Of a stretch of 64,000 nucleotides of DNA, positions 37,981-46,142 are shown piece by piece. Origin of the DNA: Clostridia bacterium (GTDB lineage: Bacteria; Bacillota; Clostridia; Christensenellales; Aristaeellaceae). Below the pieces are notes generated by a model, which was not told where the DNA came from, did no database searches, and worked only from the letters and a program-made list of their open reading frames with translations. The DNA is taken from positions 1-64,000 of the forward strand of contig JAFXRG010000005.1 of the NCBI GenBank assembly GCA_017526525.1, given 5' to 3'. Each line of letters opens with the position of its first letter. The first letter of the stretch is position 1. Both the position numbers and the translations under genes were made by a program.

Positions 37981-38790
37981 TTATTCTGTCTGATTTGCGA
38001 AAACAATATCATCCCGCAGGCGGTAGAGCGTGGCGCCGCGCTTCTTCTGGCAGAAGGCGTCCACCCACCAGTCTATGGTTTCAACGGCATCAAACTGGAC
38101 TTTTCCGTACCGGATGCCGTTGATTTTTTTTCCGGCCATATTGCTGTCCATCCAGTGGACGGAATTGGTTTCGGGATCATAATCTGAAATCATGATGGCG
38201 GAATGGGCGCCGGTGCCGTGGGAGTAGTTGGCGGACATCTGAAAATAATCACCGCGCTTAACCTGCTTCATGAACTCCAGGGCCAGGGTCCGGTTTTCTT
38301 CCTTGGAAAGGCTTGCGTCATAAATAAACTGGGCGGCTGTTTCAAAGGGGTTGCCTTTGGCGGCGGGGACATCTTCCCAAATGATGCCGTAGGCCTGGCC
38401 CAGCTTTTTGCACTTTTCATTCGGAAGGTTGTTGGGGATAACCAGCGATGTATCCGGAAATTCCGCCATGCGGTATGCGTCCCGGGTCTGGCGGAAAAGG
38501 TAAACGGTAAAGTTTTTGCAGACGTAGATATCCCCTTTGTAATGCGCCCGCTGGAGCTTTCCGTTGGCTTTGATGTACAGCTGCTCGCCCAGCGCGATAA
38601 TGTCCTCAATAAAAGATTCCCGGGCGGTTGAAACGGTGGTTTCCATCGGAAGGGAATCCGGGGTTTCCGGAAACTCGTTCATTTCGATTTCTTCCATTTC
38701 GGCGCCTTCCGGGAAAGCGGACTCCGCCGGAGCGGCGGAAAAAACGAAGAGCGCGAGGAGGCTAAGCAGGAAAGCAAAAAGACGTTTCAT
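37981..38790 (-). CDS. Secreted protein with papain/NlpC-like features
   Basis: Exported 269-residue protein; signal peptide MKRLFAFLLSLLALFVFSAAPAES. After an acidic spacer, the segment IYVCKNF offers a candidate nucleophilic Cys and TGAHSAIMISDYD a candidate His, spaced and ordered as in NlpC/P60 or related papain-fold hydrolases; WMDSNM follows. This is suggestive only, and the true function is unknown. The start is the ATG at 38790 with GGAGGAA; an upstream ATG at 38808 lacks a site. The gene is convergent with tex with a 4-bp gap. Confidence 0.68.
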   Translation of the reverse strand: MKRLFAFLLSLLALFVFSAAPAESAFPEGAEMEEIEMNEFPETPDSLPMETTVSTARESFIEDIIALGEQLYIKANGKLQRAHYKGDIYVCKNFTVYLFRQTRDAYRMAEFPDTSLVIPNNLPNEKCKKLGQAYGIIWEDVPAAKGNPFETAAQFIYDASLSKEENRTLALEFMKQVKRGDYFQMSANYSHGTGAHSAIMISDYDPETNSVHWMDSNMAGKKINGIRYGKVQFDAVETIDWWVDAFCQKKRGATLYRLRDDIVFANQTE

Positions 38791-38855
38791 CGGGTTCCTC
38801 CGGATCATGGGGATTTCCCGCGGACCAGACGCGGGAGCAAAGGAAGATCAGGAGA

Positions 38856-38884
38856 ATTATAAGGCAAAACGGGCCTGAATGCAA
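38856..38884 (-). promoter_or_regulatory. Promoter of the secreted papain-fold-like gene
   Basis: On the minus strand TTGCAT (38879-38884) and a perfect TATAAT (38856-38861) are spaced by 17 bp, about 65 bp before the gene start. Confidence 0.55.
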
Positions 38885-38998
38885 ATGGCCGGAACGGGAA
38901 GGAATGCAAAGAAAGAAAAGGTTTGCGCGAATTTCAGGGCATAAATCCACAACAGGAAGATCTGGAATAAAAATACATAAAAAAACACAAATTTGTGA

Positions 38999-39027
38999 TT
39001 GACAACCGTTCACTATTGCGCTACGAT
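38999..39027 (+). promoter_or_regulatory. Promoter of the LacI-family regulator operon
   Basis: TTGACA (38999-39004) and TACGAT (39022-39027) with an exact 17-bp spacer, 55 bp before the regulator start. A LacI-type palindrome begins 6 bp after the -10. Confidence 0.65.
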
Positions 39028-39032
39028 ATGCG

Positions 39033-39046
39033 TGCAAACGATTGCA
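39033..39046 (+). promoter_or_regulatory. LacI-type operator
   Basis: TGCAAACGATTGCA is a 14-bp near-perfect palindrome with the central CG typical of LacI/GalR-family sites. It covers the expected transcription start of the regulator gene, so it probably mediates autoregulation of this locus. A further half site TTGCA follows at 39051-39055. Confidence 0.6.
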
Positions 39047-39081
39047 AGGTTTGCAATTTCTCGGAAACGGAGGCGATGGGG

Positions 39082-40083
39082 ATGGTCAGACTCAAGGACA
39101 TAGCGGAGGCCTGCGGCGTTTCCGTCGCGACGGTATCACGGGCGCTGAACGGTGTGACCAACGAAGGAAAAGAACGAACTGCCCTGATCTGCCAGACAGC
39201 CCGGGAGATGGGCTATTATCCGAATGCCGCGGCGCGGACGCTGAAAACCAGCCGCTCCAACAATATCGGGATTCTGTATGAAGACCGGATGAACCATGAA
39301 TACTTCTCCTCCCTGATGGACGCTTTGCGGTCCGAAGCGGAGAAACGGGGATATGACCTGACCCTGATCGGCCGGAGAAGCGGCCAGAACGGGGAAAGCT
39401 ATTACGACCACGCCAGGAGACGGAATCTGGACGGGGTCGTGGTGATCCAGGCGGACTTCGACTCCGCCAACGTGATTCGCCTGGCCAGCAGCGACATGCC
39501 AACGGTGGTGATCGATCATAACTATGAAGGCTGCGACTGCGTGAGCAGCGACAACCGGATCAGCGTGGAGCGGATTGTCCGGTATGCCTGGGAAAACGGA
39601 CACCGGCTGATTGCCTTTATCACCGGACAGCCAGGCGCTGTCAGCCGGGAACGGCTGGCCGGTTTCTACAAGATCTGCGCCGAACTGGGAATCCGGGTTC
39701 CGGAAGGGTTTGTGCAGGAAGGCAAGTATCACGATCCGGAAGGCTGCGCCGGGATTGTGCACGGGCTGCTGAAGGCGCCTGAGAAGCCTACCTGCATCCT
39801 GTGCCCGGATGATTACAGCTGCCTGGGCGCCCTGTGGGCCCTGAAGGCGGAAGGCGTCAGAATCCCGGAGGAAGTGAGCCTGGTGGGCTATGACGGAATC
39901 CGGATGACCCGGATGATTCAGCCGACCCTGACCACCTACCGGCAGAACGCGGAATCCATTGCCGCGGAAGTGATCCGGCTCCTGGCCGAAGCCATTGAGA
40001 CACCGGAGGAGCATGTGCCCCGCCAGATTACGGTGGAAGGCATGCTGCTGGAAGGGGATACCCTGAAGAAGCTTAACCGCTGA
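39082..40083 (+). CDS. LacI/GalR-family transcriptional regulator
   Basis: DNA-binding sugar-responsive regulator of 333 residues. N-terminal HTH VRLKDIAEACGVSVATVSRALNG is followed by the hinge and a Peripla_BP_3 ligand domain (SNNIGILYED to C-terminus, with LVGYDGIRMTRMIQP, a typical conserved segment). Start ATG 39082 is 8 bp after GGAGG; an ATG two codons upstream is too close. It heads a locus of transport and beta-glucan-degrading genes, so a beta-glucan oligosaccharide is the likely inducer. Confidence 0.9.
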   Translation: MVRLKDIAEACGVSVATVSRALNGVTNEGKERTALICQTAREMGYYPNAAARTLKTSRSNNIGILYEDRMNHEYFSSLMDALRSEAEKRGYDLTLIGRRSGQNGESYYDHARRRNLDGVVVIQADFDSANVIRLASSDMPTVVIDHNYEGCDCVSSDNRISVERIVRYAWENGHRLIAFITGQPGAVSRERLAGFYKICAELGIRVPEGFVQEGKYHDPEGCAGIVHGLLKAPEKPTCILCPDDYSCLGALWALKAEGVRIPEEVSLVGYDGIRMTRMIQPTLTTYRQNAESIAAEVIRLLAEAIETPEEHVPRQITVEGMLLEGDTLKKLNR

Positions 40084-40143
40084 AAAGCGGAAGCGATAAA
40101 AACGGTTTCTGTGATGAAACATATTTACGAAGGAGGAAGAAAC

Positions 40144-41685
40144 ATGAAGAAGGTCCTGTCTCTCATCCTGTGCCTGGCGCTGGCTATCAGCCTGCTGGGT
40201 ATCATCCCCGCCTCCGCCGAGGAAGCGGCTCCCGTTGAAGCGTATATCATGTACGCCAACAGCGACTGGTCGGTTCAGTACTGGAACGACGGCTCCGACA
40301 ACCCGGTAAAGGCAACCAACGCCACCATTACCGGCGACGGCAGCTATACGGTCGCCCTGGACTTTACCGGGGCTGCTGAAGACGGTGTGGACACCGCTTT
40401 CAACGCGCTGGGCGTAAAGGGCGCCATCGAAGCGTTCCCCAAGATGTGCCTGAAGATTACCGCCATCCGCATCAACGGCGAAAACGTCGAATTCACCAAG
40501 GGCTACACCAACGATGAAGACGGCGCAACCCGCATGAACATCTACAACGAATGGGTGAGCAGCGTGCCCGCCGACGGCCGTTCCTGGGACGGAGACACCT
40601 CTGATGCTTCCGCCCAGATCGTGGCCAAGGATGTTTTCACCGGCGTGAAAACCATGGAAGTGGACTTTGACGTGGTGACCCTGAAGGTCAGCGCGGCCAT
40701 CGTGATGGCTGATTCGGCCTGGGGCGTGCAGTACTGGAACGACGGCAGCCAGACGGACATTACCGCCACCAATGCCGACATCAAAGGCGCCGGCACCTAC
40801 ACCGTGGGCCTTGAGTTCCCGGAAGCGGTGAACGGCCTGGCCTTTGCGGCACTCAAGATCAACAACGGCAACGTGGCCTATCCCGGATACTTCATCGACC
40901 TGAAGGAAGTGAAAGTGAACGGGGAAGCCATCGAACTGGCCAAGGGCTACACCAGCTCTGACGACAAGGTTGAAATGCGCTACAACCTGTACAACGAATG
41001 GGTTACCGAGCTGCCGCCCGATGCCCGCCGGGCGGACGGAGACCTGGAAGGCGCTTCCGCCATCGTGATCAAGCAGGAAGCGGTCAGCGCGATGAAGTCC
41101 ATTGAAGCCACCTTCGAGTTCATCTACGGCGAGCCCCCGGTGGAGGAATCCGAAACCATTACGGAAGAAGAAGCCAAGGCGCTGAAGGATGCTGGCTTCC
41201 ATGCCTACATCGGCGTGCAGGGCAAGGATACCTACGTGTTCCGGAATGCCTGGAATGACAACTACGGCCTGAACGACACGGAGAACCCCTTCTTCAACCG
41301 CCTGACCGGCTGGGACAGCGACAACAACGCGGTGGACTACGGCGGAACCTTCCAGGATGTTGAAATCAAGGGCGACGGCGAATACACCGTTACACTGACT
41401 ACCGGCGACATGGGCTTCGGCACCACCGAGGCGTTCAACCTGCTGTTTGTCTCCACAGATATCCCCAACAAGCTGATGAAGAGCGGCTTCCTGACCATCA
41501 GCGATGTGAAGACCAAAATCGGCAGCGGTTCCACCCAGAGCGGCGCCACCGTCAACATCGAAGAAGGCGATTATGCCCGGATCGATGTAATCAACACCTA
41601 CGCCCAGAGTGAAGATCCCTTCGGCTATACCGTGCCTGCCGCCGGTGAGACCATTGAGATCACTTTCACCGTCAGCGGATGGTAA
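40144..41685 (+). CDS. Secreted protein of three related beta-rich modules (candidate glycan-binding)
   Basis: Exported protein of 513 residues with a signal peptide ending near IIPASA-EE. Residues ~32-181 and ~182-325 are two copies of one module with shared motifs W(S/G)VQYWNDG, G.GTYTV.L.F, VNGE and NxYNEWV; residues ~346-513 are a more diverged copy (AYIGV, AWNDNYG, KGDGEYTVTL). The same module is at the C-terminus of the GH5 enzyme in this locus. Attachment to a glycanase and the exposed Trp/Tyr motifs suggest carbohydrate binding. No catalytic domain or lipobox is seen. It follows the LacI gene by 60 bp with GGAGGAAG. Confidence 0.75.
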   Translation: MKKVLSLILCLALAISLLGIIPASAEEAAPVEAYIMYANSDWSVQYWNDGSDNPVKATNATITGDGSYTVALDFTGAAEDGVDTAFNALGVKGAIEAFPKMCLKITAIRINGENVEFTKGYTNDEDGATRMNIYNEWVSSVPADGRSWDGDTSDASAQIVAKDVFTGVKTMEVDFDVVTLKVSAAIVMADSAWGVQYWNDGSQTDITATNADIKGAGTYTVGLEFPEAVNGLAFAALKINNGNVAYPGYFIDLKEVKVNGEAIELAKGYTSSDDKVEMRYNLYNEWVTELPPDARRADGDLEGASAIVIKQEAVSAMKSIEATFEFIYGEPPVEESETITEEEAKALKDAGFHAYIGVQGKDTYVFRNAWNDNYGLNDTENPFFNRLTGWDSDNNAVDYGGTFQDVEIKGDGEYTVTLTTGDMGFGTTEAFNLLFVSTDIPNKLMKSGFLTISDVKTKIGSGSTQSGATVNIEEGDYARIDVINTYAQSEDPFGYTVPAAGETIEITFTVSGW

Positions 41686-41705
41686 GCAACAGACCTGCCT
41701 CACTT

Positions 41706-41739
41706 CCGGGGAACGCCTGAAAAGGCGTTCCCCGGTTTT
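41706..41739 (+). terminator. Hairpin with short T-run after the modular protein gene
   Basis: CCGGGGAACGCC (41706-41717) pairs perfectly with GGCGTTCCCCGG (41724-41735) around TGAAAA, followed by TTTT. A partial terminator here would make the secreted modular protein more abundant than the downstream permeases. Confidence 0.7.
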
Positions 41740-41742
41740 CCC

Positions 41743-41792
41743 CGGAATACGGGGACAGCTCCCGGAATGGCGGAGGCTGTCCCCGTATTCCG
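41743..41792. repeat. REP-like palindrome with 17-bp arms
   Basis: CGGAATACGGGGACAGC (41743-41759) and GCTGTCCCCGTATTCCG (41776-41792) are perfect inverted arms around a 16-nt spacer. GGGGACAG/CTGTCCCC arms are typical of REP elements mobilised by Y1 (IS200-like) transposases in many bacteria. No T-run follows and it directly abuts the terminator hairpin. Only one copy was seen in this window, so the repeat-family assignment is inference. Confidence 0.55.
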
Positions 41793-41819
41793 AAATTATA
41801 AACGGAGAGGGATGGCTTC

Positions 41820-43307
41820 ATGGAGGAAAGAATTCTTCGGAAAAAACCGGCGGAACAGGTGCCGGCGGTCCGGCGGATTCCGCTGTGGCTTTTCCGGATT
41901 GCGGCGCTGGTTGCGGGAATGGCCATGTTTTTCCCGCCGGCGAACCCCGGACGGATCAGTGAAAAAATCAACGAATCCGCCAGCCTGTTTACCACCGGGA
42001 TCAGCTACGGCACCATTACCAACAGCATGGGCCGGATTCTCCGGTCCCAGTGGATTCAGAACAGCGACATTACGCTGCTGATGATTGCCTGCTGCGTGGT
42101 GATGGCGGGAATCCTGATCTGCGCCGTGGGCGCCTGCATGAGCCTGGGAAACCGGAAAATGTGCCGCCGGGGACTGGTGCTGCCGCTGATCGGCGCGCCG
42201 GTGATGGGCGGAGGCCTGGCGCTGATTCACCGGGCTTATAGCAACATGATCGCCCACGGGGAAGAGGTCGGAAAGCTGGACATCATCAAAATCCAGCTGC
42301 CGGGCGCCTTTACGGTATTCTGCGTTTTTGCGGGGATCCTGTTTGTCACGGCGCTGGCGGCTTTCCTGGCCGCGGAGAAGGAAACGAACCCGGAAACCCG
42401 GATGGAGATGGACGAAAAATATCGCCTGTTCCTGATGATGCTTCCGGTGATCCTGCTGGCTTTTGTGTTCTGCTACCTGCCGATCTGGGGCTGGCGTTTC
42501 GCCTTCTTTGACTATACCCCGGGCGGAAACGTGGGACCGGAAAACTACGTGGGATTCAAGTGGTTCTCCTTCCTGTTCAACGATCCGGCCAACGCGAAAG
42601 ACCTGGTGCGCGTGCTGCGCAACACGCTGGTGATGAGCGGCCTCGGCATCGCCACATCCTGGCTGCCCATCGCTTTCGCCGTGCTGCTGGCGGAAGTGCG
42701 CAGCACGAAATTCCAGCGGTTTGTACAGACCTTTACCACGATTCCGAACTTCATTTCGTGGGTGCTGGTTTACGCCATCGCCATCTGTATCTTTTCAACG
42801 GACGGATTTATCAACAGCTTCCTGACCAACGTGATGCACGTGTCGGGCGCCAACACCAATTACCTGCAGATTGCCGACCACACCTGGCTGAAAATGCTGC
42901 TGTGGGGAACCTGGAAGGGCATCGGATGGAGCGCTATTGTGTATATCGCCGGCATTGCGGGCATTGACCAGCAGTTGTATGAGGCCGCCCGGGTGGACGG
43001 TGCCAACCGGTTCCGCTGCATCTGGCACATTACGATTCCCGGGCTGATGCCGACCTATATGGTGATGCTGCTGATGAGCATCGGCGGAATCCTCAGCAAC
43101 GGCATGGAACAGTACCTGGTGTTCTCCAATGCCATGAACAAGGATGTTATCGAGGTGCTGGACCTGTATGTGTACAACATCGGTATCGGCCAGAACCAGA
43201 TTTCCCTGAGCACGGTGGTAGGTGTTTCCAAATCCCTGGTGGGGATTATCCTGCTGTTTACCGCCAATGGCATTTCCAAAGCCATCCGCGGTGAAAGCAT
43301 CATATAA
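41820..43307 (+). CDS. CUT1 ABC permease with extra N-terminal membrane domain
   Basis: Permease of 495 residues. The C-terminal ~300 residues are a standard LplB-type permease (MLPVILLAFVFCYLPIWGW; EAA loop YEAARVDGANRFRCIWHITIPG). The first ~190 residues add three to four hydrophobic segments not found in the neighbouring permeases at 13.6 and 43.3 kb, ending in a charged linker KETNPETRMEMDEK. The extension has no recognised fold. ATG start 27 bp after the REP-like palindrome. It pairs with the next permease and binding protein; the operon has no ATPase. Confidence 0.87.
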   Translation: MEERILRKKPAEQVPAVRRIPLWLFRIAALVAGMAMFFPPANPGRISEKINESASLFTTGISYGTITNSMGRILRSQWIQNSDITLLMIACCVVMAGILICAVGACMSLGNRKMCRRGLVLPLIGAPVMGGGLALIHRAYSNMIAHGEEVGKLDIIKIQLPGAFTVFCVFAGILFVTALAAFLAAEKETNPETRMEMDEKYRLFLMMLPVILLAFVFCYLPIWGWRFAFFDYTPGGNVGPENYVGFKWFSFLFNDPANAKDLVRVLRNTLVMSGLGIATSWLPIAFAVLLAEVRSTKFQRFVQTFTTIPNFISWVLVYAIAICIFSTDGFINSFLTNVMHVSGANTNYLQIADHTWLKMLLWGTWKGIGWSAIVYIAGIAGIDQQLYEAARVDGANRFRCIWHITIPGLMPTYMVMLLMSIGGILSNGMEQYLVFSNAMNKDVIEVLDLYVYNIGIGQNQISLSTVVGVSKSLVGIILLFTANGISKAIRGESII

Positions 43308-43321
43308 GGGAGGGAAGCACG

Positions 43322-44278
43322 ATGAGCAAAAAAGAGAAAGCAGTGACCCTCCACATCCGCCGCAGCACGGGAGACTGGGTTTTCGACATCGCACTGATTG
43401 TTTTCTTCTGCGTTTTTACCTTTATCTGCATTTTCCCCTTCTACTATCTGCTGATCAACACCATTTCCGATAACGATCTGGTCACCAGCGGACGGGTCAA
43501 TTTCTATCCCCTGGTCCGGAACGCGGAGGGGCAGGCGGTTTTCGGAGCGCATTTCAGCAATTACACCGCCCTGCAGAACGTGCAGGACCTGGGAAGCAGC
43601 GTTATCGTGACCGTGTCCCGCACGATCCTGGGCACGGCGCTGATGGTGCTGACATCCGCCTGGGCGGGGTACCTGGTGACCAAGCAGAAAATGTGGAAAC
43701 GATCCTTCTGGTACCGTTTCCTGGTGGTAACGATGTATTTCAACGCCGGCCTGGTTCCCTGGTACATGAACATGCTGATGATGGGCCTGACGGACAATTT
43801 CCTGGCCTACATCATCCCGGGCCTGGTGGCGCCGTACAATATTATCCTGGTGAAGACATACATCGAATCCATTCCGGCCTCCCTGGAGGAAAGCGCGGTG
43901 ATTGACGGTGCCTCCACGGTGACGGTGTGGCGGAAGATTATCCTGCCGCTGTCCATTCCGATCCTGGCGACGATTGCTATTTTCGGCGCTGTGGGAAACT
44001 GGAACTCCTTCCAGGACTCCCTGCTGCTGATGAACAACCGCCCGGACCTGTATACCCTGCAGCATCGGCTGTATATTTACCTGAATTCCTCCAGCAACCT
44101 GGGGGCCATGATGAGCCAGGGCGGAACCATCAGCGAGCAGGCCGCACAGAGCATGCTGAACCAGCGGGTAATCCAGTATACCGTTTCCATGGTCAGCATT
44201 ATCCCGATTCTGCTGGTGTATCCGTTTATGCAGCGCTATTTTGTGAAAGGCATCATGCTCGGCGCGGTGAAGGGATAA
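43322..44278 (+). CDS. CUT1 ABC transporter permease (YtcP-type)
   Basis: Partner permease of 318 residues with six TM segments, the EAA loop EESAVIDGASTVTVWRKIILPL and the family-typical end YPFMQRYFVKGIMLGAVKG. It is 14 bp after the first permease with GGGAGGGAAG. With a LacI regulator and a GH5 glycanase nearby, beta-glucan or mannan oligosaccharides are the probable cargo. Confidence 0.92.
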   Translation: MSKKEKAVTLHIRRSTGDWVFDIALIVFFCVFTFICIFPFYYLLINTISDNDLVTSGRVNFYPLVRNAEGQAVFGAHFSNYTALQNVQDLGSSVIVTVSRTILGTALMVLTSAWAGYLVTKQKMWKRSFWYRFLVVTMYFNAGLVPWYMNMLMMGLTDNFLAYIIPGLVAPYNIILVKTYIESIPASLEESAVIDGASTVTVWRKIILPLSIPILATIAIFGAVGNWNSFQDSLLLMNNRPDLYTLQHRLYIYLNSSSNLGAMMSQGGTISEQAAQSMLNQRVIQYTVSMVSIIPILLVYPFMQRYFVKGIMLGAVKG

Positions 44279-44314
44279 AAAAATATTGATAAATAAAAAG
44301 GAGGAAATGGAAAA

Positions 44315-46078
44315 ATGAGAAGGATCCTGGCAACCATCCTGGCGGTCATGCTGGCCGCAACCCTGCTGACGGGCATTTCTGCGGCAGCGGCGGAAGACAA
44401 GACCATCTATGACAAGCTGGCGGAGATCGGCGTTTACGACGGCGAGCCGATTACCATCAACGTCTACAGCCAGCTGGCCAACTACAGCGGCCTGCAGGGC
44501 CACTGGAGCGCAGACCTGCTGCTGGATATGTTCAACGTGAAAATCAACATTATTCCGGATTCCGACGGCACCTATGCCACCCGGATGGAGAGCAAGAACC
44601 TGGGGGACATCGTGGTGTGGGGCGCGGACGGCGACCTGTACAAGGACGCGGTGAAACAGGGCCTGCTGCTGGACTGGGAGGAAGACGGCCTGTGCGAGGA
44701 ATACGCACCCTATATCTGGGAACACTACCAGACCGCACTGAACTCCAACCGGGCCAAGAGCGGCGACGGCAAAATTCACGGTTTCGGCCATAACGTGGCC
44801 CTGAGCGCCGGCAGCCATGAAAACTTCTTCTATACCTGGGACCTGCGCTGGGATCTGTACAAGCAGCTGGGATATCCCCAGGTCAAAAACCTGGACGAAA
44901 TGGTTGAGCTTTTCAAAAAGATGAAGGAAATCTGCCCCACGGATGAGAACGGCAACCCAACCTATGCGGTTTCCCTGTGGCCGGACTGGGACGGCAACAT
45001 GGTCATGTATGTCAAATCCCTGGCCACCGCCTACTACGGATGGGACGAGTTTGAACAGGGACTGATCAGCACGGAAACCGGTGAATTCCAGGGCTGCCTG
45101 GAGCCGGACGGCATGTATATCCAGATGCTGAAATTCTTCAATACCCTGTACCGTGAAGGCCTGCTGGATCCCGACTCCTCCAGCAACACCTTTGACAAGA
45201 TGAGCGAAAAGGTGAAGGCCGGCGGCACATTCTGGAGCATCTTCAACTTTGCCGGTTCCAGCATTTACAATACAGCGGAACACATGGCGGAAGGCAAGTT
45301 CATGGGCACCATGGTGCCCGATGAGGGAACGCCCATCTGCTACGGCGCATCCACGGCCGGCGGAAACCGCCTCTGGACCATCGGCGCGGACGCGGAATAT
45401 CCCGAACTGTGCCTGGCGATCATTGATTACCTGGCAACGCCGGAAGGCAGCCTGACCATGTGGTACGGCCCGAAGGGCATGACCTGGGATTACAACGCGG
45501 AAGGCGGCGCTTATTTCACCGAGCTGGGTGAGCTGACCAACAAGGATCCCAAGCACGACATGACGGGCACCACCCTGATCGGACCGCGGACCGGCAAGGA
45601 GTATCCCCAGAACGGCACCTACAACGACGGCGCGCTGCAGATCAACAACACGACGCTGACCGCCAGCCAGCTGAACCCGGACAGCACGAAGCAGGAAACC
45701 CTGGACAAGGAAGGGTGGGTCAGCGTGGTGAACAGCTCCCTGACCCCCATCCAGCAGGACTGGTGCACCTGGTCCGGCGTGGACACGCTGCAGCAGTACC
45801 TGGAGAACCATCCCTACAAGATGATGCTCTCCAGGGGAAATTATGCTCCCGGCGAGATGGATTCCGAGCTGAAAGCCAAGAGCAAGATGATCATGACCTC
45901 CGTGAAGACCTACAGCTGGCGGGCGATTTACGCCAAGAACGACGGGGAATTCAACTTCCATGTGACCACCATGATCAACGAATGCAAGGCCAACCGCTAC
46001 GACGATTATGTGAAGTGGTGCGAGGATGAAGCCGCAAAATGCTGGGCGGCCCAGCAGGAACAGGCAGCCCTGAAATAA
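44315..46078 (+). CDS. Extracellular solute-binding protein for oligosaccharides
   Basis: Exported binding protein of 587 residues; signal peptide MRRILATILAVMLAATLLTGISAAAA. It has the long-form architecture of LplA-type binding proteins (opening NVYSQLANYSG, aromatic-rich WDLRWDLYKQLGYP). No lipobox Cys is present, as with the other binding protein in this window. It follows the permeases by 36 bp with AAGGAGG and is separated from GH5 by a terminator-like hairpin. Confidence 0.87.
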   Translation: MRRILATILAVMLAATLLTGISAAAAEDKTIYDKLAEIGVYDGEPITINVYSQLANYSGLQGHWSADLLLDMFNVKINIIPDSDGTYATRMESKNLGDIVVWGADGDLYKDAVKQGLLLDWEEDGLCEEYAPYIWEHYQTALNSNRAKSGDGKIHGFGHNVALSAGSHENFFYTWDLRWDLYKQLGYPQVKNLDEMVELFKKMKEICPTDENGNPTYAVSLWPDWDGNMVMYVKSLATAYYGWDEFEQGLISTETGEFQGCLEPDGMYIQMLKFFNTLYREGLLDPDSSSNTFDKMSEKVKAGGTFWSIFNFAGSSIYNTAEHMAEGKFMGTMVPDEGTPICYGASTAGGNRLWTIGADAEYPELCLAIIDYLATPEGSLTMWYGPKGMTWDYNAEGGAYFTELGELTNKDPKHDMTGTTLIGPRTGKEYPQNGTYNDGALQINNTTLTASQLNPDSTKQETLDKEGWVSVVNSSLTPIQQDWCTWSGVDTLQQYLENHPYKMMLSRGNYAPGEMDSELKAKSKMIMTSVKTYSWRAIYAKNDGEFNFHVTTMINECKANRYDDYVKWCEDEAAKCWAAQQEQAALK

Positions 46079-46085
46079 AAAACAA

Positions 46086-46121
46086 CCGAAAACCCCTTCC
46101 GGCACGGGAGGGGTTTTTCGG
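46086..46121 (+). terminator. Hairpin between the binding protein and GH5 genes
   Basis: CCGAAAACCCCT pairs with AGGGGTTTTTCGG (one bulge). The pyrimidine arm contains a T-run and the GH5 start is only 21 bp further, so it may be a partial terminator or attenuator reducing GH5 relative to the binding protein. Confidence 0.5.
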
Positions 46122-46142
46122 AACCGGGAAAGGAAAGGTACC

